Part shown: positions 10,618-19,369 of the stretch, piece after piece | How the letters are laid out: each line of letters starts with the position of its first letter | Numbering within the stretch: position 1 is the stretch's first letter | Origin: Serripes groenlandicus | Taxonomy: Eukaryota; Mollusca; Bivalvia; Cardiida; Cardiidae | Assembly: GCA_031761405.1 (NCBI GenBank) | Contig: JASEVX010000005.1 | Span: 1,190,571 to 1,254,570 of the forward strand | DNA length: 64,000 bases | Direction of reading: 5' to 3' | Translations under genes and position numbers: made by a program | The notes under the pieces: generated by a model | Database searches by the model: none | Told to the model about the DNA's origin: nothing | What the model saw: only the letters and a program-made list of their open reading frames with translations

Positions 10618-10737
10618 TCATTTATTCGGACTACCAGTGTTTATTTTATTAAATTAAAATCTAAACTTAAAATCTTAACCTTATCTACAGGAGTGTCTTT
10701 ATCAGGTAAAGGGTTAAATTTCAATTTCAGATTGTTA

Positions 10738-10930
10738 CAATTTGAAATCATCCTTATAATAGGGCAGACTTGAAAATATTGTAGGGAAAGGAGAAATTGT
10801 AAGTTAGATGTAATATTTAAAAAGGTATGTATAGAAAGAAAGGGGAATACAAGATATAAAGCAATACATCAATCTTCCTACGTCTCATATCGTATGACAT
10901 AATTTAAAGTGGCATTTATATGCAGAGGGA
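10738..10930. repeat. Shared duplicated block with a decayed palindromic-element fragment
   Basis: Phrases gggcagacttgaaaatattg and gggaaaggagaaattgta resemble the centre of the palindromic short element. The same block occurs at 26790-26935, so it predates the duplication. Confidence 0.45.
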
Positions 10931-11096
10931 AGAAAACTCATGTAAAAAAAAGTTCAAATCGATTTTTTTAAAAGTAAGAAGCTGAATGGGTTTGGGATTA
11001 ATCACAAACAGGTTACCCAAGAGCCCACACTCACAAATTATACTTTTCTCCAAGATTTCAGGATTTTAAAAATGTACATTTTCATTCCGGAATGTA

Positions 11097-11315
11097 TTTA
11101 AAGGTTGGATGTCATATACAAACCGTGTTGAGATAAAATGTACATAACTGTTATAAAAACACACTCAGTTCAATGAGGCATATACATTGTATACACAATA
11201 AACACACTTATTGTGTATTTGTGCTTCAATGAACTGAGTTATTTTTATAACAGTTCACTTGTGTACACTTTATTCCCCCCCCACCGAATGTTTGTATTAG
11301 ACACCAACCTTTAAA
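11097..11315. mobile_element. 219-bp imperfect palindrome (MITE-like)
   Basis: The ends tttaaaggttgg and ccaacctttaaa are exact inverted repeats. Inner pairs include aactgttataaaaa with tttttataacagtt, and actcagttcaatga with tcaatgaactgagt. The loop is around tatacacaataaacacactt. There is no coding capacity. It lies in a stretch that duplicate copy B lacks, so it inserted after the duplication or was lost from B. Confidence 0.8.
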
Positions 11316-11692
11316 GAGGTACCTACCGAGCAAGGAAAAACAACTTTATTTAAATAATTAAAATATAAAAGCTTTATCATACTACAGTCTAATTAGAATC
11401 AAACATGTCCTCATAAAGGTTTATAAGGGAAAACAATTGTTATTTTACTTATTTTTTTTATGAATTTCTATAAGAGTGCAACTTTAAAAAAGAAGAAGCA
11501 GAAGAAGGAGACATTTGAATCTCAGGCGTTGTGAAAAACCGGTCTCTTTTATCATAATATTATAGATATAGGCTATTTATAGAAACACGATATTTAAACG
11601 TCGATATTGTGTGGTTTACTTGCCTGTTTTACTCAACAGGCCTCTCATAAGGCTAAAAGTTAAGTAACTAGTGGATTTAATAATGAATATTG

Positions 11693-12039
11693 GGATTCGC
11701 TAGGTATCCCGTATTGTCAGGCTTTTCCGTCTGTCTGTCTGTGTCTGTGTCTGTCTGTACAGTTGTTTGTAAAGCGACGCTCCACAGCCCAAACCGACGG
11801 GCCGATTCAGATGAAACTCAGTGAACAGGTGCCATAGGGGCTCAGGGTGTGCGCGTTTAATTTTCGGAGCTAAGGACCCACGTTTTTAAGAACCAAAACC
11901 ATTTTCTTATCTTCTCCTACAGTTTGGAATGTGGAGAGCTGAAACTCTCGATATCTTATAGATACTTCGAGATATTTAGAAAAAACTTTTCCGTTACGAT
12001 TTTTGATTTAGACCTTTGTTTCCAAATGATAGCAGCCTT
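11693..12039. repeat. (TCTG)n-headed dispersed repeat
   Basis: A ctgtctgtctgtgtctgtgt run at about 11729-11760 is followed by acagcccaaaccgacgggcc and gattcagatgaaactcagtg. This is the head of a bivalve-type intergenic repeat whose body is the tandem array to the right. Confidence 0.55.
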
Positions 12040-12780
12040 TCAAAAATAGGGTATATATTTTACCTAATTAGAGAGTTATTGCCCTTTGTTATTTTTATTT
12101 GTCCGGAGAATAACTTAATAACTAGGAGATGGAAAATAATACAACTTCATACAATGGTAGAGCTGAATAAGCGGAAGTGCAGTGTACAAGAACCATAACT
12201 CTAATTTAGCTAATTAAAGAGTTATAGCCCTTTGTTACTTTTTCTTGTGCGTAGAATAACTTTAAAACTACATGTACATAATGGAATTTAATAAAACTTC
12301 ATACGATTATACAACCCGTAGAGAGGAAGTGCATTGTACAAGAACCATAACTCTATTTTACTTTATTACAGAGTCATTGCCCTTTTTTACTTTTTCTTGT
12401 CCGGAGAATAACTTTATAACCAGAAGTTGGAATCTGATAAAACTTCCTTCAATAGTAGAGCACAATAAGAGGAAGTGCAATGTAATTTAACTAATCACAG
12501 AGTTATTGCAATTTCTTACTTTTACTTTTACTGCATAGAATAACTTTAAAACTACAAGATGGAATTTATTAAAACTTCATACAATGATACAACCCGTTGA
12601 GAGGAAGTGCAGTATACAAGAACCATAACTCTATTTTACCTGTTTACAGAGTTATTGCCCTTTCTTACTTTTTCTTGTGCGTAGAATAACTTTAAAACTA
12701 CTAAATGGAATCTAATAAAACTTCATACAATGGTAAAGCACAGTGAGTGAAGTGCAGTGTACAGGAACCATAACTCTATG
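12040..12780 (+). repeat. About five tandem units of 140-150 bp
   Basis: The phrase aaccataactct recurs at about 12191, 12342, 12621 and 12766, with a diverged unit near 12483. Each unit holds agagttattgccctttgtta, ctttttcttgtgcgtagaat and cttcatacaatggta blocks. Short reading frames across it are not genes. Confidence 0.75.
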
Positions 12781-12821
12781 CAAAGGCGAAAATCACCAAG
12801 GCGAATCCCATGTCGCTTACC

Positions 12822-13052
12822 GGCTTGTTATTGTTTTCTCTTACAATTCTAGACAAGAACATAGCGCATAAGAAACTCTGTCTGCGGAAAGGTCAACACA
12901 GTATGCGATTCTTTCGTTATACGCTGGCTCCGTAACACTTCGCTTTTGTAATATTACGATGTTGTCATCCATTACTATTCTGACATCATGAAAATACTTT
13001 TCGCTTAAAAGTTTAATGCCTTGTTGTTTTGATTTCAACTAGGACTATTGTT
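12822..13052 (-). other. Duplicated block with a shared short reading frame, unidentified
   Basis: On the minus strand the block reads KYFHDVRIVMDDNIVILQ and KRSVTEPAYNERIAYC. The paralogue at about 27137-27365 keeps about 38 codons of the same frame (YYHDVRMLMDDNILILQ) before a stop. I do not recognise the protein. It may be a fragment of an older coding sequence or chance. Confidence 0.3.
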
Positions 13053-13535
13053 GAAAGCGGCTTAAAATAACAGAATTCAATAATGGGAGTGGAACCGGGG
13101 ACCTATTGTACGACATATCGACGATCATACAATCATGCAAGCATTCTGCATTTGGGAACGTTTATGTCCAAAATAATATTACGAAATAAAGAAGTTTAAC
13201 CTACCAATTTGTAGACGCATATCTAAATTAACACTTAGTTTTATAAGAATATATGATTTGATCATCGTTGATGTAGGGGTGTTTCAATACCCATCGAGGG
13301 GATGTTTACTACCCTACCTTTTTGCCGAGAAGAGTTAAAAAATATTTTCAAAGTTGTTTTGTCTATTTGTTATACGTCCACTCACCATTAATACAACGTT
13401 ATCGTCGTCGTTGTAGTCAATATTTAATTTGAATCAATATCTGCTCCTTTACAGCTGTCAAATAAAAATAAAAATTAAACAATGTGTTTCTTCTTTGGCC
13501 CTTTACCAAAATCGTTTCACTTCATTGGACAATAT

Positions 13536-13770
13536 TGCTCTGCTTCGTTAGTGCAGTGGTAGAGTTTTCGTCTTCAGTGCGGGAGGTTTGGGTTCGATCC
13601 AAGGTCAGGTCATACCAAATACGTTAAGCATGGTAGTGTCGGCTTTACCTCATTAGAGCTCATGAGTGTGGGGTTATCAACACGACTGACTCGTTGGTGT
13701 CTGGACCAGATCCGTTCGAATTACACCCAGTCTTTGTAAGCAATTTTACAAAAGTTTTGAAACAAATTGT
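13536..13770 (+). mobile_element. tRNA-derived SINE, second family
   Basis: The head gctctgcttcgttagtgcag has an A box (ttagtgcagtggtagag, 13548-13564). A B box (ggttcgatcc, 13591-13600) lies about 40 bp downstream, as in a tRNA gene. The body continues with caggtcataccaaatacg and gaccagatccgttcgaatt. The head and body differ from the 10319 family. No clear target duplication was found. Confidence 0.75.
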
Positions 13771-13915
13771 AAAAGAAATTTGGAATAAATCGATATAGAA
13801 AACGACATTTACGACCCAGATCAGCTTTTAAATACACTATGTCTGATTAATAGGTTACTCGTAGCAATGCATTGAATAAAGGCTGATACGGTACCTTCGT
13901 TAATCGAATCTCACT

Positions 13916-13921
13916 ATATAC
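13916..13921. repeat. Target-site duplication of foldback element (left)
   Basis: The 6-bp atatac directly precedes the element and is repeated exactly at 15588-15593. Confidence 0.8.
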
Positions 13922-13969
13922 TACGAAAGCCTATTAGAACCATCTGAGAAAAAAATAATATTGTAAAGT

Positions 13970-14412
13970 CGTAATAACGCGAAAAAATGCGTTATAATGC
14001 GAAAAAAGGCGAAGTAACGCGAAACAAGGCGAAGTAACGCGAAACAAGGCATAATAACGCAAAGTAAAGGCGTAATAATGCGAAGTAAGGCGTAGTAACG
14101 CGAATAAAGGCATTATAACGCAAAAAATAAGGCGTAATAACGCGAAATTAAAGGCGTATTAACACTAATAAAAAGCGTTATAACGCGAAATAAAGGCGTA
14201 ATAACGCGAAAATAAACGCGTAATAACGCGAAATAAAGGCGTTATAACGCGAAATAAAGGCGTAATAACGCGGATATAAAGGCGTTATAACGCTAAACAA
14301 AGGCATATTAATGCTAATAAAAGGCGTTATAACGCGAAAATAAACGCGTAATAACGCGAAATAAAGGCGTTATAACGCTAAACAAAGGCGTGTTAATGCT
14401 AATTCGCTATTT
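13970..14412 (+). repeat. Foldback left arm: about 20-bp subrepeats
   Basis: About 20-24 direct subrepeats of the form aaaggcgttataacgcgaaat run here. Each carries the 12-bp palindrome gcgttataacgc or the variant gcgtaataacgc. Unit spacing is mostly 18-22 bp. The CpG density is far above the surroundings. Confidence 0.9.
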
Positions 14413-14424
14413 TTTTTAGTTTTG

Positions 14425-15110
14425 AGCATTGCGCATTGGTTTATCTGGGGCGTATATCGTAGCTCAGCCAATGAAAACACATGGCGTATTGGCTGATCTG
14501 GGTCGTAAATCGTAGCTCAACCACTCAAAACACATAGCGAATTGGTTGGTCTGGGTTGTAGGTCAGCCACTCAAATCACATAGCGGATTGGCTGATCTGG
14601 CTCGCAGATCTTAGCTCAGCCAATGAAAAAACATACTTAGTTGGTTGATCTGGGTCGTATAGATCGTAGCTAAGTCAATGAAAAAACATAGCGAATTGGT
14701 TGATACGGGTCATAGACCGTAGTTCAATCACTCAAAACACATAGCTAATTGGTTGATCTTGGTCGTAGATCGTAGCTCAGCCACTGAGAAAAATAGAAAA
14801 TTGTTTGATCTGGGTCTTAGATAGTAGCTCAGCCACTGAAATAAAGATTCGAATTGGTTGATCTGGGTCGTAGATCGTAGGTGAGCCAATATACAAACAT
14901 AGCGAGTTAATCGATCTGGGTCGTCGATCGTAGCTCAGCCACTGAGAAAAACATGGCGTATTGGTTGATCTGGGTCGTAGATCGTAGCTGAACCACTCAA
15001 AAGACATAGCGAGTTGGTTGATCTGGGTCGTAAATCGTAGCTCAGCCAATGAAAAAACATAGTGAATTGGTTGATCTGGGTCGTAGATCCATGGTTGAAA
15101 AAGAGTCTTC
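14425..15110 (+). repeat. Foldback core: about 13 units of 53 bp
   Basis: The phrase gatctgggtcgtagatcg recurs near 14441, 14494, 14547, 14594, 14647, 14702, 14754, 14807, 14860, 14913, 14967, 15020 and 15073. It is followed by tagctcagccaatgaaaa and acatagcgaattggtt. The period is 53 bp, with one 47-bp and one 55-bp step. Confidence 0.9.
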
Positions 15111-15129
15111 AAAGCAGCAATAGATTTAT

Positions 15130-15543
15130 ATTTAACTAAAAAGGCGTTATTACGATTTTATTTCGCGTTATTACGCCTTTTTTTCGCGTTATAACGCCCT
15201 TTTCCGCGTTATTACGACTTTATTTTCGCGTTACTGCGCCTTTGTTTCGCGCTATAACGCATTAATACGCCTTTGTTTAGCGTTATTACGCGTTTATTTC
15301 GCGTTATCACGCGTTTATTTTCGCGTTATTACGCCTTTATTTCGCGTTATAAGGCTTTTTATTAGCGTTAATACGCCTTTAATTTCGCGTTATTACGCCA
15401 TTTTTTCGCGTTATAATGCCTTTATTCGCGTTACTACGCCTTACTTCGCATTATTACGCATTTACTTTGCGTTATTATGCCTTGTTTCGCGTTACTTCGC
15501 CTTTTTTCGCATTATAACGCCTTTTTTTGCGTTATTACGACTT
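15130..15543 (-). repeat. Foldback right arm: inverted subrepeats
   Basis: Units tttcgcgttataacgcctt and tttcgcgttattacgcctt run in inverse orientation to the left arm. It also matches the left arm in order at its outer end, for example the tcgcattataacgcc unit. The arms could fold into a stem of several hundred base pairs. Confidence 0.9.
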
Positions 15544-15587
15544 TACGATATATTTTTTTTCTCAGATGGTCCTAATAGGCTTTCGTA

Positions 15588-15593
15588 ATATAC
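15588..15593. repeat. Target-site duplication of foldback element (right)
   Basis: This is the second copy of atatac, directly after ctttcgta. Confidence 0.8.
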
Positions 15594-16110
15594 AGCATCC
15601 CATGTTACTATAATTAGGGACATTAGTGATAATTATATTATCTCCCTTGTCAGATAAAGACCAATGATGACCAAATGGTTGGTAGGTCTTTTTAGTTGGA
15701 ATCCTTTGTCTTTATCTCTATTTCGCAATGAGATATTGAAATTACTCTGTAAACATTATTCATAAATGTGATACTTAAAGTGATGATTCAAAAGAGAAAA
15801 TTTACATAGCAGTGTTTAAAAAAAAAAACATGTGGAATTACAAATCAATCTAATAACAGTTGGCCAAGAAAATGCAAATTATAAGTGCACCATCCAGTGC
15901 AAAGAAACCAATGATAAAAACAGTGGAAACCAAATGATAGGACCTATCTAGATTTAGAGAGTATTAAAGGGAGATAAATGACCGATGTCTCCCATATGAC
16001 GCTTACAAAACATATATAAACATTAACGACATATTCATGTTTGATTATAATAAAGTATTCAAGGGTCCGTGCGATTTAAATCAGGCAGACCAATCTTAGA
16101 TATGGACTTA
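15594..16110. other. No recognisable gene
   Basis: This is AT-rich sequence with weak inverted phrases such as ttatctcccttgtcagata and aaagggagataaatg. That pair may be the ends of a small decayed element, but it is too diverged to define. Confidence 0.3.
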
Positions 16111-16120
16111 AAATGTACAT

Positions 16121-16460
16121 GTACATGTATGTATCTATTTTTGCGTGACTCAGCCTCATATGTTGCTATATTTTAAACTTATCTATTTAAGAATCGTTCC
16201 GTTCCTCCATATTTACAACGATATTATTATGTGTGTTTGTTGCGTGACTCCGAGAGGTGTTGCTATAATTTAAACTTTTATTTATATATAATCGCCCGTT
16301 TTCTCTAGATATACAACACGAGTATTATTGTATCAGTCTAGAAATGTGTGTATCTATGTTTGCGTGGATCCGATATGTGAAGGCCTAGCTATATATTTAA
16401 CTTTCCTATCTATATATTCCCTCCGTTTTCTCCATATATACAATGATATTATTTGACCCA
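16121..16460. repeat. Three diverged tandem units of about 110-120 bp
   Basis: Each unit has gtgtgtatctatgtttgcgt or a variant, then gaggtgttgctata, tttaaacttttatt, and cgttttctccatatatacaa. They start near 16127, 16211 and 16345. No coding function is apparent. Confidence 0.6.
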
Positions 16461-16599
16461 CGCTGAACGAAACACGAACCTCGGATGTTATGACATTAAT
16501 TTCAATCGCGATCAAATTGGAAATTTTTGTAATCACAGATGTTTGGTCACATTGATATATTTACTACTGAATTCCGACCATTTAAGATCCTCATTATAA

Positions 16600-16985
16600 T
16601 TACATATGCAAAGACTGATCTGGGACTTCACTATTAGCAAAATCCTGAAGGTCAGTATTCACGTGACGTGGCTGTCCTTTTTATCTCAATCCATTACCTA
16701 CACAACTAGTTTATTAACAAATAGATGGCAAAATGGAAGAACTATACGGATGCCCTGACTGATCTGGGTCTTCATTGATAGCAAAGTCACGAAGGTCAGT
16801 GTTCACTTCTTTTTTATCTCAACAAATTACATGATTAACTTATTTATTTACGACTAGAGATCCTGGTCAAACAGTTTTGGTGCCCAGACTGATCTGGATC
16901 TTCATCGATAGGAAATACCTAAAGGTCAGTGTTCACGTGATGTGGAAAACGTGGCCCTTTTTATTTCAACCCAAAAACAGTAACC
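16600..16985. repeat. Three diverged tandem units of about 140 bp
   Basis: The phrases gactgatctgggtcttcat, gaaggtcagtgttcacgtga and tttttatctcaa recur at about 16610, 16756 and 16886. The array is decayed. Confidence 0.65.
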
Positions 16986-17097
16986 GAACTACACGTAATT
17001 AAATTATTAATTCTCATTATAAGGCAGTGTAATGTCCTATGCTAAATCGAAGATATATTTCATTTTCATTTACAACTCAAACTCGATATTCGAAATA

Positions 17098-17270
17098 GGT
17101 TAACCTTTTCCCACTTGCACACAATCTTCAGTCGACGACTTTGATTGAATTTATGCAAACACATGGACACTCCGAAGGAACACTTTAAGTTTCATGTACG
17201 TACATTGTGACAAAAGTAGTCCGCTACTGATGCGTAAAAAGCGTCTGAGTTTTAGAAAGGCTTAAATTAA
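17098..17270. mobile_element. Palindromic short element, copy 8 (diverged)
   Basis: It has gttaaccttttcccacttgc, then ttcagtcgacgactttg, attgtgacaaaagtagtc and ctactgatgcgtaaaaagcg, ending gaaaggctta. Confidence 0.5.
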
Positions 17271-18560
17271 ATTTACAGCCTTAACCTATTACTGTATTAC
17301 TGTATAATGTCACAACCAGACATCTTTGATAAGAGTACATGTGTATAGATAACATTCTAAATAAATACATTGATGTGTCATACTATTACACTCGGTTACT
17401 CTCGTACATTTACGGAAACTGACTTCGTTTTCCGAATAAAAAAGAAAGAATCTCTCAAATAAAGACATATGTCAAATCCACAACAGGGGATTTAATAAAC
17501 ATTGTTATCATGCGTGGATTATTTTTCTTGGTTTTCAGAACTGATAACTAAGATAAATGATACAAGAGGAGCTATCAGGTGGTGTCATCCCAACGATTAG
17601 AGCCGAAAAGATACGAGTGAATCATTATGTCATATGAGCAACAGCGACTTCACACATAAAAACAAATACGCCCCCTGATTCTAAGAGGAGAAACGAGAAT
17701 GTTCGTGTCGAATACGATGACTAGCTATTAGATAAGGTAATTTAATTCTACTTTTATACATAATCTATCTTATAAATATGGTAAAATCATTTACTTTGTA
17801 ATAATTCCGAGTCTGGGACGATATCATGTCGTAGGCTAGTTTAAATTGTCTGCGTAATTTTTCCATAACAAACATTTATCGACTTAATATACACGCCTAC
17901 ACATAACAAAGTTCGATGTATTGGGTTTACGCCATCCTCAGCGATTGTTCAGTTACATCCCGTAATTCCTTAAAATCATTAACAGAAATGTGTAGGTTTA
18001 AACGGATGTATCATTTTTAATGCTATCAACGTAACGTTGATGGTGAATTAGGAAAGGCAAAAATTGTTCATTTCAAAACCTTCACGAACCTTTATTTCCC
18101 TCTCGTTAATGCAAAAAGCTAAAACTACCATTTACGATCGACGTCCAACACTGCTTCACTGAGTCGATCCTTGTGTATGTGTAATTCTAACATTACAGAA
18201 CAGCCTACGTGATTCCGGATTTACACTGTAACGGCTCAGCGATATTTGTTATAATGTCTGTAAACGTAGATATACAATGATTAACATCATCTCTATAATT
18301 AAAGTTAATTTTCCGTAAGTGCATTAAATGCCGGTAGTTTGGAAATAAGACTAAAATTATCACGCAGATCTCAACTCGAAAACACGTGTGCTTGTTAACG
18401 AACATAGTTGAAAAGATGGATACAATTATTTCTTCCGATGATTCTCTTTTGATTTTAAAGATACTTAGATAATGTGTCCGATTGTTGTCATATGTGACTG
18501 TGCCACATTTACAGTGTGGAGTGTACATGTCTCCTATTATTACAATAGATGACAAAGGAC
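17271..18560. other. No recognisable gene
   Basis: Unique AT-rich DNA. A minus-strand frame at 18205-18555 (116 codons) is the longest, but shows no recognisable motif or splice context. Confidence 0.4.
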
Positions 18561-18566
18561 CTGCCT

Positions 18567-18668
18567 AAATTGATTGATATAAGTTTAACGCCGTTTAAAA
18601 AAATGTTCAGTTATATCACGGCTGCCAGTTCACGAAGCGATGTGTTTCCTGGCTTTCTTACACCAGTC
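18567..18668 (-). mobile_element. SINE family 1, truncated copy
   Basis: The SINE tail and body are recognisable on the plus strand: attgatataagtttaacgcc, agttatatcacggctgccag, tgtgtttcctggctttctta. The tRNA-like head is missing, as expected from 5' truncation. Confidence 0.75.
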
Positions 18669-18779
18669 ATCATCATCATATTGGTTTGTTTAACCCCGCC
18701 TCTCGGCATAAAGCCATTTGGCGAGCTGCTATTGTTTTCTCCTTTCAAAATTTTAAGGGGGAATATTATTTCATAATTT

Positions 18780-19360
18780 CTATGTTTTATTTATAAATTT
18801 ATTCCATTTTTGAGTTTCGATTATTAATTTCCAATTGCTTTACATTTTTCCCGTATTCTGTTCTTATAATTGTACATAAAACTATTGTTTAACAATATTG
18901 TCTTATCAATATAAATGTTAATGAATCACTTGTTTGCTTAACAAATAAATATGTCTATATCGTTCTATGTGTATTGATAATCAATGGTTTAACAATCTTT
19001 TGTTATGGTGCCTCTGATTAGCTCGATTTCAATCCGTTTTTTCGGTCAAGCAAGTGTTTTGATAAGCCAATCATACACAAATTGTTGGTAAACATGTCAG
19101 TGTAAAGATATTTACAACATACGTTATATCTTCCGATCAGCAACAACGGTCCCAATCAGGTGTCTATAAAAATAGTAAATATATATACAAACGTTCACAC
19201 TGTGCTTTTGATTCTATTTGCCTATTGTGATTGTTTGGCTATATTGTTATATGTTGGTGTTTCAGTGTTTGTAGCAATACCGATATGATTTTTGGGCCTC
19301 CTCTGTATCTAGTATAGTTGGTGAAAGACAGTTTTCTGTATAATCTTTCAAATATACTTA
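18780..19360. other. AT-rich, no recognisable feature
   Basis: I see neither genes nor repeats shared with the rest of the window. It precedes the 5'-truncated LINE. Confidence 0.4.
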
Positions 19361-19369
19361 CCATGTTCT

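Larger units (their letters stand above)
10198..13052. repeat. Segmental duplication, copy A (with insertions)
   Basis: Blocks 10198-10306, 10630-10930, 11528-11692 and 12822-13052 match 26447-27365 in the same order and orientation. Examples are atgaagccccttatctgtaa, gaaaaaccggtctctttt, caacaggcctctcataa and gatttcaactaggactatt. Between the blocks this copy contains a SINE (10319-10617), a stretch with a 219-bp palindrome (about 10930-11527) and repeat DNA (about 11693-12821), which copy B lacks. Confidence 0.85.
13922..15587. mobile_element. Complete foldback transposable element, 1666 bp
   Basis: The outermost sequence tacgaaagcctattag is inverted at the right end (taataggctttcgta), followed inward by accatctgagaaaaaaa against tttttttctcagatggt. 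Inside are two long arms made of short direct repeats, inverted relative to each other, and a core of 53-bp repeats. A 6-bp target duplication flanks the whole. This is the architecture of foldback (FB) elements as known from Drosophila and other eukaryotes. I see no transposase reading frame, so it is presumably mobilised in trans. The core frame at 14777-15112 on the minus strand is a repeat artefact. Confidence 0.85.

Noticed and set aside
14777..15112. Minus-strand frame of 111 codons in the foldback core
   Set aside because: It is a translation of the 53-bp repeat with repeated DPDQP-like segments and no relation to any transposase.
18205..18555. Minus-strand frame of 116 codons
   Set aside because: No recognisable motif, no splice context, and no second member in the window.
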